A DNA stretch of 64,000 nt. Origin: Shewanella nanhaiensis (GTDB taxonomy: Bacteria > Pseudomonadota > Gammaproteobacteria > Enterobacterales > Shewanellaceae). Shown here in pieces: positions 35,975 through 45,129 of this stretch (position 1 is its first letter; each line of letters opens with the position of its first letter). The notes under the pieces are model-generated. The model was given only the letters and a program-made list of their open reading frames with translations. It searched no databases and was not told the DNA's origin. The translations under genes were made by a program, and so were the position numbers. The stretch is taken from contig NZ_JAHZST010000006.1 in assembly GCF_019457885.1 (NCBI RefSeq), forward strand, positions 124,001 through 188,000. Reading direction: 5' to 3'.

Positions 35975-35988
35975 TGAGGTTTGGGTAT

Positions 35989-36477
35989 ATGAAGATAAGA
36001 GAGTTTGAGTTTGCTGATTTCAAAGCGGTCACCGATATCTACCAAGAGGGGATAGATGGTGGAAATGCCACATTTGAGAAGCACCCGAAAACCTGGCCGG
36101 AGTGGGACAGTGCCATGTTGACACCATGTCGGTTGGTGATTGAAATCGATAGCCAGCTTGTCGGTTGGGCAGGTTTATTACCGACCTCTACCCGTGAGGC
36201 ATACATAGGTGTGGTGGAGGTGAGTATTTACATTAGTGATAAAGCGAAAGGAAACGGTGCTGGTTACGCCTTACTGACTGAGCTTATTAAACAGTCGGAA
36301 GAGGCGGGCTGTTGGACGCTTCAGTCGGCTATTTTTCCTGAAAACCAAGCGAGTATCAATCTACACCAAAAGTGTGGTTTTAAGACTTTAGGTGTTAGAG
36401 AAAGGCTAGGTCAGATGAATGGGGTATGGCGTGATGTCGTTTTGATGGAGCGTCGAAGTGACAAGGTTGGCGTATAG
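35989..36477 (+). CDS. GNAT-family acetyltransferase, phosphinothricin-acetyltransferase-like
   Basis: A ~162-aa protein. REFEFADFKAVTDIYQEGIDGGNATFE and VEVSIYISDKAKGNGAGYALL are typical of the PAT/YncA-type GNAT subgroup, and NQASINLHQKCGF is the conserved C-terminal block. I choose ATG 35989, preceded by GAGG at 9 nt; an ATG at 35974 overlapping the previous stop is also possible. It probably acetylates an amino acid or analogue such as methionine sulfoximine. It is translationally linked to the upstream acetyltransferase. Confidence 0.85.
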   Translation: MKIREFEFADFKAVTDIYQEGIDGGNATFEKHPKTWPEWDSAMLTPCRLVIEIDSQLVGWAGLLPTSTREAYIGVVEVSIYISDKAKGNGAGYALLTELIKQSEEAGCWTLQSAIFPENQASINLHQKCGFKTLGVRERLGQMNGVWRDVVLMERRSDKVGV

Positions 36478-36686
36478 GGAGAAGATAGAGTGACAATCTA
36501 AGCGGGAGGCACTGGACTAGGTTCGCAGAGAGCTGTGTTAGGTGCTAGATGTGACAGCTGTTAGATGAATTCTTACATAAGAATCGGGTAATCCCTTGCC
36601 TATTCATCCACATCAGGGTAAAACTCCGAGTTAATTGAAAAATTAATTCGATAATTTTTGTCCCATCAGATTTTGGAAGGCTTATT

Positions 36687-37478
36687 TTGGACCACTTTAT
36701 TTGGAATATCGACCCTGTATTATTCTCGTTTATGGGGCTGACAGTACACTGGTATGGTGCCCTTTTTGCCACTGCAATTGCATGTGGTTTTCAGGTGATG
36801 AAACGCATCTACATCAAAGAGGGTCATGATGTCGCGTCATTGGATAACTTACTTATCTACTGTGTGGTGGGAATTATCGTCGGTGCTCGCCTCGCCCACT
36901 GTCTGTTTTACGATCCCGCTTACTACTTTAGCCATCCCCTCAAGATTTTTGCCATCTGGGAGGGGGGACTTGCCAGCCATGGTGGTGGTCTCGGTGCGAT
37001 TTTAGCCCTGTTCTACTACCACAAGAAAACCAAGATGCCGTTCCTATTTCTACTGGATAGATTGGCGATCGCCACGGCGATATTTGGATTCTTCGTGCGT
37101 ATGGCTAACTTTATGAATTCGGAGATCTTAGGTGTGCCGAGCAGTGTGCCTTGGGCAATCGTATTTGAGCGCATAGATATGCTGCCGCGTCATCCAGCCC
37201 AGCTCTATGAAGCCTTTGCTTACCTGACCATCTTTATCACCTTGTGTCTTGTCTATAAGTACACCCAGATGAAGCAGAAAGAGGGCGCGATATTTGGTCT
37301 GTTCCTCTGCCTAGTATTCAGTGCAAGGTTCGCAATTGAGTTTATTAAGGTGACTCAAGCAGCTTACGCCGATGGATTTGTGTTGAACGCAGGCCAGATG
37401 CTCAGCATTCCATTCCTTCTCGTTGGTATATTCCTGCTGGCTCGTCCCTATCTGCTGGGGCAGAAAGCAAAAGCTTAA
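36687..37478 (+). CDS. lgt: Prolipoprotein diacylglyceryl transferase, stand-alone copy
   Basis: Transfers diacylglycerol from phosphatidylglycerol to the lipobox Cys of prolipoproteins. The 263-aa, seven-helix protein starts at TTG 36687, supported by GGAAGG 7 nt upstream. Key blocks are present: SHGGGLGA, the signature region VRMANFMNSEILG (keeping the Arg, Asn, Glu and Gly of E. coli R143/N146/E151/G154 but with Val and Ala in place of two Gly), HPAQLYE, and ARFAIEFIK near the C-terminus. In gammaproteobacteria the housekeeping lgt usually neighbours thyA; here it does not, so this may be a paralogue. Confidence 0.85.
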   Translation: MDHFIWNIDPVLFSFMGLTVHWYGALFATAIACGFQVMKRIYIKEGHDVASLDNLLIYCVVGIIVGARLAHCLFYDPAYYFSHPLKIFAIWEGGLASHGGGLGAILALFYYHKKTKMPFLFLLDRLAIATAIFGFFVRMANFMNSEILGVPSSVPWAIVFERIDMLPRHPAQLYEAFAYLTIFITLCLVYKYTQMKQKEGAIFGLFLCLVFSARFAIEFIKVTQAAYADGFVLNAGQMLSIPFLLVGIFLLARPYLLGQKAKA

Positions 37479-37783
37479 TTTAAAGTTACTTAGTGCAAAG
37501 CTCCTTAGCTTAAAGAGCCCTAGTTTCAAACGTTATATTTTGAGTTGTCTGTTGTCGACGATACCCATTAATCGGGTATCGCTCGGCAGCGAAAAAACAT
37601 CTGTAAGAGTTACCTCTCTACCTCTCCTGTCTCTTCTCTTTTTATCGTTCTCCTGACCATTGTAATTGAGTGTAATATTTTCCTGTTAATTAATCTGTTA
37701 GCTTCATTTTATCGACTAAGGCCAAAGTGTCTCTTGGTTGTTAAAGCTAACGCTGAGTTAACTGAAAAGGAGGAGATTGATTT
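37479..37783. other. Noncoding region after lgt with small hairpin
   Basis: A perfect stem CGATACCC / GGGTATCG lies at 37559-37581 without a following T-run. The last ~15 bases hold an excellent Shine-Dalgarno (AAAGGAGGAG) for the next gene. Otherwise nothing was recognised. Confidence 0.4.
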
Positions 37784-38809
37784 ATGGACATTAAAAAATA
37801 CACAGGTGTTGTACCTGGTTGGCAGGGAGGCTTTGAGCAGTCAAACCCTGATTTTGCTTATCCGAATCCAAACCTGACTTCATTACCTATGTTGGACAAC
37901 ATGGCTAATATTGATCTGCTCCAGCGTCAGCAAGCGGTGAAGTGGCCAGAGTTCAGTTGGGAGACAGAGAAAGGCAATTCAAACCCTAAACGCTGTTATC
38001 AGATGTTTGCGCCCGATATCTCCAGACTTGGATATACAGATACTGGTAGAGTTTATTCCATTATCTGTCCACAGCAGGGGATTAGTTCGCCATCATTGGG
38101 CACTCTAAATGTTGAGGTGACAGTGACTGGCCAACGAGGCTGGGTTGATGAAACAGATCGTGAGATCGCAGCAGATATGAGTGTGGTCGGTAAAATTTGG
38201 TTCAGCCCAAGTGCAGTACAAAAGCCCATTGTTAAGCTGTTATGGTCTCATTTTGAACAGAGCAAACAACCTTTCCCTTCTGAAAAGTCTAAGGCGATTG
38301 TTGTATATACCCATAAGGTTGGCCAAGCTGAGCAACCTATATTTCCTCTGTTAAGCGGTGAAAGTACCGGATTCGATATTCCTGAGTTTGCTAAACATCC
38401 ACAAGCGTGGAGCGTGGGACATTTAGGTGTTGAAATTGGCTCGCCTCTAAAGACAGGGTACCCAGTGGTTGATGCGTTTAATAAGCTGATTATGGATGTG
38501 TTTAACTTAGGTTCAGGCAATATGTTGCAAGTGGGCAATGTGCTGACTTGGAATGTCTGGTTTACTGAGCCTGAACTTGTAGACACAGAAGAGTGGCGCA
38601 CTCACGCTCAAAGGTGGCGTGAATCTATCGACGCAGATCATGGCTCTCCTGATGGGCCTGGAACCCAAGCTAGGTATTTTGATGGTACTCCGTTCAAACC
38701 CGATTTTGATCTTATTAAAGAGCTAGAGAAGAGCAAAATAGGTGACTTCCTCGGTAATTTAGAGGGGGATATAAAAGAGGGTATAAGCGAGTGCCTAAAA
38801 GAGATTTAA
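37784..38809 (+). CDS. Unrecognised 341-residue protein
   Basis: I do not recognise the family. There is no signal peptide, membrane helix or clear catalytic motif. The protein is rich in Trp, Pro and aromatic residues and looks soluble and globular, with a beta-rich middle (GTLNVEVTVTGQRGW, KIWFSPSAV, NVLTWNVWFTEPEL) and a helical acidic C-terminus (~310-341). The start is firm: AAAGGAGGAG precedes ATG 37784. It is followed by a separately started PEP mutase-family gene at 158 bp. It could be a structural, carbohydrate-interacting or catalytic protein; sequence alone does not tell. Confidence 0.7.
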   Translation: MDIKKYTGVVPGWQGGFEQSNPDFAYPNPNLTSLPMLDNMANIDLLQRQQAVKWPEFSWETEKGNSNPKRCYQMFAPDISRLGYTDTGRVYSIICPQQGISSPSLGTLNVEVTVTGQRGWVDETDREIAADMSVVGKIWFSPSAVQKPIVKLLWSHFEQSKQPFPSEKSKAIVVYTHKVGQAEQPIFPLLSGESTGFDIPEFAKHPQAWSVGHLGVEIGSPLKTGYPVVDAFNKLIMDVFNLGSGNMLQVGNVLTWNVWFTEPELVDTEEWRTHAQRWRESIDADHGSPDGPGTQARYFDGTPFKPDFDLIKELEKSKIGDFLGNLEGDIKEGISECLKEI

Positions 38810-38967
38810 TCTATTTTGTTGGCATCGTATTTAAGCAAGTTAGGGCCTAAATAGGTTTTTAACATTGAGTTCCGTTTAGCGCGAGGTTAAATGGAACTCG
38901 ATTGCTACAGTGGGGAATACCAATCGCATGCATAGAGCATGAGTATTGAATTCACTATGGAGCAATT

Positions 38968-39819
38968 ATGTTTGAATCCCGTTTACAAGCCTTCACAGAA
39001 CTACATACAAAAATAGCCGAGTCTAATATCGCTACCCAAGTTTCAGCGCCGTTAGTCTTTATTAATATTTGGGACGCGGCCAGTGCTGCAGTTGTGCAAG
39101 CATCGGGGGCTAAAGCATTAGTAACAAGTAGTGCATCATTGGCTTGGTCTTTGGGTTATCCCGATGGCGAAGCGCTCCCTCTGCAGGAGTTACTCGATGC
39201 TGTCGCTCGAATTATGCGTGTTAGTGAGCTTCCGCTCAGCGTAGATATTGAAGCGGGCTACAGTGACAACCCCTCTGAGGTCGCCTCTCTGGTGGCTAAG
39301 CTTGTTAACTTAGGTGTGGTTGGTATCAATTTAGAGGATGGAGCACAAGAGCCTGAGCTTTTAGTTGCTAAAATTGAAGCTATTCGCGCCACTGAGAGCT
39401 GTCGTGCACTGTTTATTAATGCACGAACCGATGTGTATTTAAGAGCGCTTGCATCAGATAGAGCAGCCGTTGAGATGACTAAGAGGCGCTTACTTAGTTA
39501 TCAAAATGCGGGGGCTAATTGCGGCTTTATTCCTGGGCTTAGTTGTGAGCAAGTGGCTAGCGAACTTGCCAACGAAATCCAGATGCCACTGAATTTGATG
39601 GTTGATGCCAGCCTTTCCACTGTTGATACACTTTTTAAATCTGGGATAACTCGCTTCAGCGTTGGCCCAGCAAGTTTTCTTAATGCCTATTCTGCGCTAT
39701 TGAACTCCCAAACATCTAGCATGGCAGAGTCAGAGTTTAATTCAGGACTTAATTCAAAGGCTGACATAGAGCTTAGCCCATTGGATTACAATAGAGTGAA
39801 TGAGCTTCTAGTCTTATAG
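38968..39819 (+). CDS. Isocitrate lyase/PEP mutase-superfamily protein
   Basis: A 283-aa TIM-barrel enzyme. FINIWDAASAAVVQASGAKALVTSSAS (~28-54) aligns with the N-terminal substrate loop of the superfamily. DIEAGYSDNP and VGINLEDGAQEP supply the Mg2+- and substrate-binding acidic residues, and INARTDVYLRAL is another conserved strand. It probably cleaves or forms a C-C (or C-P) bond in a 2-oxo or dicarboxylate substrate, as 2-methylisocitrate lyase-like or carboxyvinyl-phosphonate-like enzymes do; the specific reaction is unknown. It is monocistronic, with GGAGCA near the ATG. Confidence 0.82.
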   Translation: MFESRLQAFTELHTKIAESNIATQVSAPLVFINIWDAASAAVVQASGAKALVTSSASLAWSLGYPDGEALPLQELLDAVARIMRVSELPLSVDIEAGYSDNPSEVASLVAKLVNLGVVGINLEDGAQEPELLVAKIEAIRATESCRALFINARTDVYLRALASDRAAVEMTKRRLLSYQNAGANCGFIPGLSCEQVASELANEIQMPLNLMVDASLSTVDTLFKSGITRFSVGPASFLNAYSALLNSQTSSMAESEFNSGLNSKADIELSPLDYNRVNELLVL

Positions 39820-40418
39820 GATGAGCAGAAATAGTTACCTGTTTCTGTTCCTTGTCATTTAAGTTCTACTTATAAGTAAAATTACATTTTTACAATTAAG
39901 TATTCACTTGTGTAGTCTTGATTGTAATTGCTTTGTTTGTTGTTTTGTATTAATTAAATGTCTTTTGTGTAAACAAGTATAAATATATAGTAGTCACGAC
40001 TTATAAATATGTGTCTACTATAATATTACATCTTGTATCAATTTGTAATATTGATGTTTATGTGACAAACAACCTTTATGTACTCCTGTATAATCCCCTT
40101 GTTATTGTGTGTTCTGACGGTTCTACTTTCTGCTAGCTCCTTCATTGGTTATTGATGGTTTTTATTTAACTGTCTGTTTTCTGGTGTTTTAAATGTTTTG
40201 ATTGCTAATTCAGAATAGTGGCGGAGCTTTGTTTAAATCTTGAGGTTAATTAATCATTAGTCGATAAAAGTCAGCTTTATAGCTGGTTAATACTATTTTT
40301 ATCTAACTTTTGGTGTTTTGTCGGAATATACATCCTATTTTTGTCAGGTGTTCTTAAGTTTAACTTTTATACTTTTTAATTTAGTAGAAGTTAAAATTAT
40401 CGTTTAAGGGGTTAATAA
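39820..40418. other. Long AT-rich promoter or leader region of the envelope operon
   Basis: About 600 bp with no supported gene and high AT content. A TATAAT preceded by TG (extended -10) lies at 40089-40094, ~325 bp before the first start codon. If it is used, the operon has a long 5' leader. No known riboswitch motif was seen. Confidence 0.4.
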
Positions 40419-41792
40419 GTGAAATTACGTTCTCTTTCTATTGTTATTGCTGTAACTATGCTATCAGGCTGTGCTGGTTTAATGCATGGTCAAGATACTG
40501 AAAAATTTAATACCTATATGTCAGCTGGTGACTTTGCTGGTGCCTCTCAATTTGCTTTAGAAAAGTCGGGTTATAACCCGGAAGAGAAGACAGTAGATGA
40601 TCTGCTGTGGGCTATCGAAGCTGGTGCAACCTTGAGTTATGCGGGTCAGTTTGAAAAATCTATTAGCTTACTAGATGCATCAGAAAGCATGATGAAGAAA
40701 GAAGATCAGGAAAGCTTAGTTAATGATGCCTCAGAAGTTGGCCTATCCATGTTAGGTAACGATGCCATGATGGCTTATGAGCAAACCCAGTATGATGGCG
40801 TGATGGCCAATAGCATTAAGGCTTGGAGCTTTGCATTTAATAATGAGCATGGTGATGCCAGAGTTGAGTGGAACCGAGCCGAAGAGCGCCAAAGACGTGC
40901 TGCTGAGTACTTCGCTAAGCAGATTAAAGAGCAAAAAGATGCAGAGGAAGGTGAAGAGACCTCTGAGTATGTTGCTAAGTCAGTACAGAGTGAAGAGACC
41001 AAAAAGCTTCTGGCCAAAAATGGTGTGACCTTGGAACAGTGGCAGCCCTATAAAGGTTATGTAAATCCTTATACTACTTATAGTTACGGTTTAAACCTAT
41101 TGGTTAACGGTAAGTCTAAGTCTGATTTCCAGAAAGCTGAAGACGCATTTAAACGTGTTTATGGTTTGAGTCAGTCTAAGTCGGTCGCTGAAGATATTAA
41201 ACTTGCTACCTCACTTCGCCAAGGTAAGAAAAATGCGGCTGATGGCATGGTTTGGGTGATTTTCGAAAACGGCCAGTCAGTTGTCAAAGAGGAGTTTCGC
41301 ATAGACCTGCCTGTGTTCCTGTTAAGTGACGATGTCTCTTATACAGGTATCGCTTTGCCAAGACTGAAAGAGCGTGAGTTAGCACACAAGCACATTCAGA
41401 TTGATGGTGTGAAGACTGAAACTATCGCAGATATGGATAAAATTATTGGGGCTGAATTTGAAAAGCAGTATCCGATGATCCTGACTCGTGAAATTACCCG
41501 TACTGTGTTGAAAACGGTCGCTCAGAAGCAGGCTATGGATTCCAACGAGATCCTTGGCAACCTGTTAGCCGTTGCTCAAGTGGCTACGACCAATGCCGAC
41601 ACCCGTAGTTTTAGCTCTCTGCCTAAAGAGTTCCAAACTACCAGACTTAAAAAAAGCGGTAACAGTGTGAAGTTGAAGGCGGGAACACATGAGATTTTGG
41701 TTGAGCTAGATACTAATGCAAAGCGTCATATTGTTTACGTTAAAGCTATCTCTCCACTAGTCGCTCCTACTGTTCGCGTGATCAATATTTAA
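40419..41792 (+). CDS. COG3014-family outer-membrane lipoprotein
   Basis: A 457-aa lipoprotein. The signal peptide ends in lipobox LSGC with Cys18 as the lipidation site. The long helical body (~20-260) contains TPR-like helices (DDLLWAIEAGATLSYAGQFEKSISLLD), and a beta-rich C-terminal part follows. It matches the uncharacterised COG3014 family. The first gene of four closely spaced genes on the plus strand, it begins with AAGGGGTTAATA before GTG 40419. Its partners downstream (LpoB-like and CsgG-like) point to a periplasmic or outer-membrane assembly. Function is unknown; the family call is moderately firm. Confidence 0.78.
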   Translation: MKLRSLSIVIAVTMLSGCAGLMHGQDTEKFNTYMSAGDFAGASQFALEKSGYNPEEKTVDDLLWAIEAGATLSYAGQFEKSISLLDASESMMKKEDQESLVNDASEVGLSMLGNDAMMAYEQTQYDGVMANSIKAWSFAFNNEHGDARVEWNRAEERQRRAAEYFAKQIKEQKDAEEGEETSEYVAKSVQSEETKKLLAKNGVTLEQWQPYKGYVNPYTTYSYGLNLLVNGKSKSDFQKAEDAFKRVYGLSQSKSVAEDIKLATSLRQGKKNAADGMVWVIFENGQSVVKEEFRIDLPVFLLSDDVSYTGIALPRLKERELAHKHIQIDGVKTETIADMDKIIGAEFEKQYPMILTREITRTVLKTVAQKQAMDSNEILGNLLAVAQVATTNADTRSFSSLPKEFQTTRLKKSGNSVKLKAGTHEILVELDTNAKRHIVYVKAISPLVAPTVRVINI

Positions 41793-41802
41793 GGATTACA
41801 CC

Positions 41803-42402
41803 ATGTTTAAAAAGTCACTTGTCGTTGCCTTGGCATTATTGCCGCTTACAGCTTGTCAAACTACAACCAGCTATATCGATGCACAGGATAAAGCAACGAA
41901 TGTTGTTGCGGCATTATCTTATGCCGACTTTAAAGAAGCTGCGGATTCTATGGCCACTGAGTTAATAGCCAGTCCTTTGATGGTGCACCCTGAACCTAGG
42001 GGAAGATACATCATCCATATCAGTGATGTGACTAACGACACCATGCAGCGAATTGACACCGATCAGCTGGTGAAGTCTATGCGTGTGAAAATGCTTAATT
42101 CGGGCAAGTTTCTGGTCACTACAGCATTTAATGGAGAGGACTCCTCTACCCGTGAAATGCGTAAGTTGAAAGACTCTAAAATGGTCAATCAAGCAAGCGT
42201 TAAGGGGGATGGTCAGGTTTATGCCCCTGATTTCAGTCTTTCTGGAAAGATCATGCAACGAAATGCATCGCTAGACAGTGGCGATACCAGAATTGAGTAC
42301 TATTTCCAACTCTCAATGACCAATATCGAAAATGGTTTAGCCTATTGGGAAGGTGAACGTGTGGTCGGTAAAGTTGCCGACGGTGACAGCGTTTCTTGGT
42401 AA
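41803..42402 (+). CDS. LpoB-like lipoprotein (penicillin-binding-protein activator family)
   Basis: A 199-aa lipoprotein with lipobox LTAC (Cys18). The mature part contains the LpoB/COG3417 core: RGRYIIHISDVTNDTMQRIDTDQLVKSMRVKMLNSGKF, then DFSLSGKIMQRNASLDSGD, then FQLSMTNIENGLAYWEGE. LpoB proper activates PBP1B; paralogues in such operons may have another client. It starts 11 bp after the COG3014 gene and is followed by a hairpin. Whether the organism's true LpoB is encoded elsewhere cannot be seen here. Confidence 0.82.
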   Translation: MFKKSLVVALALLPLTACQTTTSYIDAQDKATNVVAALSYADFKEAADSMATELIASPLMVHPEPRGRYIIHISDVTNDTMQRIDTDQLVKSMRVKMLNSGKFLVTTAFNGEDSSTREMRKLKDSKMVNQASVKGDGQVYAPDFSLSGKIMQRNASLDSGDTRIEYYFQLSMTNIENGLAYWEGERVVGKVADGDSVSW

Positions 42403-42419
42403 TAGCTCGATCTTAAAAT

Positions 42420-42443
42420 GGTGCTAGTTATTCAGCTAGCACC
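42420..42443 (+). promoter_or_regulatory. Hairpin in the lpoB-like to DUF6844 gap
   Basis: An 8-bp stem GGTGCTAG/CTAGCACC with a short loop, followed by CTCTTCCCC rather than a T-run. It probably sets relative expression within the operon rather than ending transcription. Confidence 0.55.
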
Positions 42444-42484
42444 CTCTTCCCCCACTTTTTGAGTTCAAAGAACAGAGAAGCGAT

Positions 42485-43897
42485 ATGAAATATCATATGT
42501 TGGCGTTGGCAATTGTCTTCAGTTTTAACTCCTATGCGGATCAAGCTGTACCAGTAGCAAATGCTGCTGAGGCTGAGGTGGTACTTCCCTCTCAATCTGC
42601 TGATAATGTCCAGCAGGCACAAAGCGATCCGGCAGATCTCACTGAAAATGCGATTAATGACTACATGTCAGATGTGCAGGCTCGAGTGGCTAAAGCAGGA
42701 AAATCACATTCAATACAGTTTTTTAGTGGTCAAGCTAGCTTAAATATCAATAGAAATGATCCCGATTGGGCGATCTTCCGGGAGCAAGCGATTGAAGAGG
42801 CCGTGATTAAGGCGAGAGAGAGCTACCTGACAACGCTAAATCGTGATGTCGTGCAGGAACAGTTCCGGGAGTTTTTCTCCAGTAAAGGTAAGCCAGAGCC
42901 AACTGCGGCAGATTTTCAGAGTGAAGCTGGGGTAACCTCTCTACTGGATAAAGCCATTTTACTGGCTGAAACCATGCTGGATAAAGAGTTGGTAGAGCAG
43001 GGGATCGAACCTGCGACATTTAAGAAAGCGACACCTCAGATCAAGCGAGATCTGTTTAGGGATGCCATAGGAACTAAGACGTTAAGCAAAGCTTATGGCG
43101 ATCTATCGGGTATGACAGTGCAGCAGGTTTACGAGTTTATTCGTGAAGATGGTACAGGTCATATTGGTGTTGTGATGGCGCTATCCGCTAAAAAGCGTGA
43201 GCATATTCGCGCCTTAGTTGAGTCTGATGGCAGAGTTGAGCCAATCCCAGCTAGAGCTAACCCTGAGTTTGCTAATGTGAGTGCTGGACTGGCAGCCATT
43301 CCTGAGATCTACCTCGAGTTTGGTACTAAAGTCTTTTATGACGACAAAGGCTATCCGATGCTCGTCTCATTTGGTCAGTCGGGAGTGCGTTATACCAGAG
43401 ATCCAGATGAGCGAGATCTTGAGCGTGAAGATGCCCACCAATTTGCAATCGATAATGCCTATGGTGCACTGGCTGCGACCTATAACATGAATGGTGATCA
43501 TGTTCGTGAATCCATTCAAAAGTCGAGCAAAACTAAGCGCGAGACCTTTGAGCTGATTAAAGATGGCTCTGTGCGCAAAAATAGTGGTGCGGTAAGAAAA
43601 GCGATTATGCGTGAGTCAGAAGCCCTGTCATCGATGACGGCATCGATTCAGGGGTTAACCGGTGTTAGCGTACACCACAAGTGGCGTAAGAAGCACCCTA
43701 TTACGGGCAAGGAGATGTCAGGTGTTGTGGTGGTATGGCACCCAGTTACGGTACAAAACGCAGAGCTGATGCAAAGTGGTAAAAGCGCAGCTGAGATAGA
43801 AGCTATCATGGCGCCCAACGAGCCAAATGCCCCGCAAAACGGTGGTAAGGTTCAGGGACGAAAGTCAGTAGATAGATTCGATCCCGAGGACTTCTGA
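42485..43897 (+). CDS. Periplasmic DUF6844-like protein
   Basis: A 470-aa exported protein with a signal peptide ending FNSYA (~18). Residues ~35-95 are polar. The middle region (ARVAKAGKSHSIQFFSGQASLNINRNDPDWAIFREQAIEEAVIKARESYL...) and the C-terminal AIQGLTGVSVHHKWRKKHPITGKEM are conserved-looking and suggest a DUF6844 assignment, which I make tentatively. GVVMALSAKKREHIRALVESDGRVEPIPAR is a beta-strand-rich segment. The function is unknown. It is third in the four-gene envelope operon, directly followed (1 bp) by the CsgG-like gene, so the two products are likely partners. Confidence 0.6.
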   Translation: MKYHMLALAIVFSFNSYADQAVPVANAAEAEVVLPSQSADNVQQAQSDPADLTENAINDYMSDVQARVAKAGKSHSIQFFSGQASLNINRNDPDWAIFREQAIEEAVIKARESYLTTLNRDVVQEQFREFFSSKGKPEPTAADFQSEAGVTSLLDKAILLAETMLDKELVEQGIEPATFKKATPQIKRDLFRDAIGTKTLSKAYGDLSGMTVQQVYEFIREDGTGHIGVVMALSAKKREHIRALVESDGRVEPIPARANPEFANVSAGLAAIPEIYLEFGTKVFYDDKGYPMLVSFGQSGVRYTRDPDERDLEREDAHQFAIDNAYGALAATYNMNGDHVRESIQKSSKTKRETFELIKDGSVRKNSGAVRKAIMRESEALSSMTASIQGLTGVSVHHKWRKKHPITGKEMSGVVVVWHPVTVQNAELMQSGKSAAEIEAIMAPNEPNAPQNGGKVQGRKSVDRFDPEDF

Positions 43898-43898
43898 T

Positions 43899-45026
43899 AT
43901 GGGGAAATTTTCAGTTTTGCTGGTCGCCTTGTTTGCATCATCCTCCGCTTTAGCTGGGATCGAATCTATTGAAGTGACAGGTACAGGTAAAACATTGCCT
44001 TTAGCTATCGATGCTGCACTTGTCAGCGCTGTTGAGCAGGTTTCAGGGGTGACAGTAAGCAGTCAACGTCAGTCGTTGGATAGCTCCTTGAGAAAGTCGG
44101 GTGAAGGAACGAGCTTTTTACGCCAACGTACAGGTGAGATGAACTTTGGTACCGCAGGTCGTGCGACTTACCGTATCTTGTCTGAAAACTGTGGGGGTGA
44201 AGAGTGTAAAGTGCGTCTGTTGGCCAATATCGAAACCAACGATGACCTAGAGCGCCAAAAGAAGCTCAAAGGGATGAACAAAAATCGTCGAACTATAGCG
44301 GTTGAGCCGTTTGTTGGCGCGCACTCGAAAGAGTTTTCCCGTGCCATTGAGGCGCGTTTGGTTCAGGACAGGAAGTTCAGGGTTATCTCAGATCGCAAGC
44401 AACCTGGTGTCGACTACGTACTCAAAGGACGAGTGGTAGAGGCTAGGACAACAAAAAGAGTCGTAGACAACTCCCGCACTGTCGAGCTTACTGGCGAACA
44501 TATTGACGATGTTCAGGTGTTTTATGACAGCAAAGTTGTGGTCGAGTATCAGTTGATTGATCTGGTTAATAACCAGATCAAATGGAGTGCTAAGGTACCC
44601 ACGACCTCGGGACGGAATAATCTATCCTATCTGTTAGATCTCTCCTCTCGTAAGGTGTTTGAGCAACTGAAGGAGAATATCTACCCTATGCTGTTGATTG
44701 CTGCCGAGGATGGTTCTTTAGTGCTTAATTCAGGTGGTAGCACTGTCGAGCTTGGAGAGCGTTTTGAGGTGTTTGCCGCTGGTGAGAAGATTATCGACCC
44801 CATCACCAAAGAGAGCCTAGGTTTTACCGAAAGTAAGATAGGCGTCATCAAGGTCATTAAGGTATTACCTAAAATGGCTTATGTTGAATTGGTTGAGGGG
44901 AGCCGAGATGCACTCTATGAACTGCCAATTGTGCGTAAAATGGCTAAGAGTAAGGCTAGCGTCAAAGCTAAGCCAAAAGCGGTCGAGGCGCCTGTTGTGA
45001 AAAAAAGCAGCGGCATTATCCTATAA
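43899..45026 (+). CDS. Exported CsgG/FlgT-like protein
   Basis: A 375-aa protein with a signal peptide ending SSALA (~19). It has an N-terminal domain IESIEVTGTGKTLPLAIDAALVSAVEQVSGV, typical of the FlgT/YjbF N-domain type. A CsgG/LpoB-like core follows: RRTIAVEPFVGAHSKEFSRAIEARLVQDRKFRVIS, DYVLKGRVVEARTTKR, and KVVVEYQLIDLVNNQIKWSAK. No lipobox is evident, so it is periplasmic or associates with the lipoproteins upstream. CsgG-type cores can oligomerise into rings. It is the last gene of the operon, followed by a strong terminator. Confidence 0.72.
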   Translation: MGKFSVLLVALFASSSALAGIESIEVTGTGKTLPLAIDAALVSAVEQVSGVTVSSQRQSLDSSLRKSGEGTSFLRQRTGEMNFGTAGRATYRILSENCGGEECKVRLLANIETNDDLERQKKLKGMNKNRRTIAVEPFVGAHSKEFSRAIEARLVQDRKFRVISDRKQPGVDYVLKGRVVEARTTKRVVDNSRTVELTGEHIDDVQVFYDSKVVVEYQLIDLVNNQIKWSAKVPTTSGRNNLSYLLDLSSRKVFEQLKENIYPMLLIAAEDGSLVLNSGGSTVELGERFEVFAAGEKIIDPITKESLGFTESKIGVIKVIKVLPKMAYVELVEGSRDALYELPIVRKMAKSKASVKAKPKAVEAPVVKKSSGIIL

Positions 45027-45044
45027 CTTCAGCCTTTAGTTACC

Positions 45045-45074
45045 AACCGCCCACCTACAGGGCGGTTTTTTTAT
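45045..45074 (+). terminator. Terminator of the COG3014/LpoB-like operon
   Basis: AACCGCCC and GGGCGGTT form a perfect 8-bp stem followed by T7, 19 nt after the CsgG-like stop. Confidence 0.92.
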
Positions 45075-45129
45075 TGGTGTAATTTACTCATAAAGTAAAT
45101 GATTTTTACTTTATGAGTCTTGAATGACA

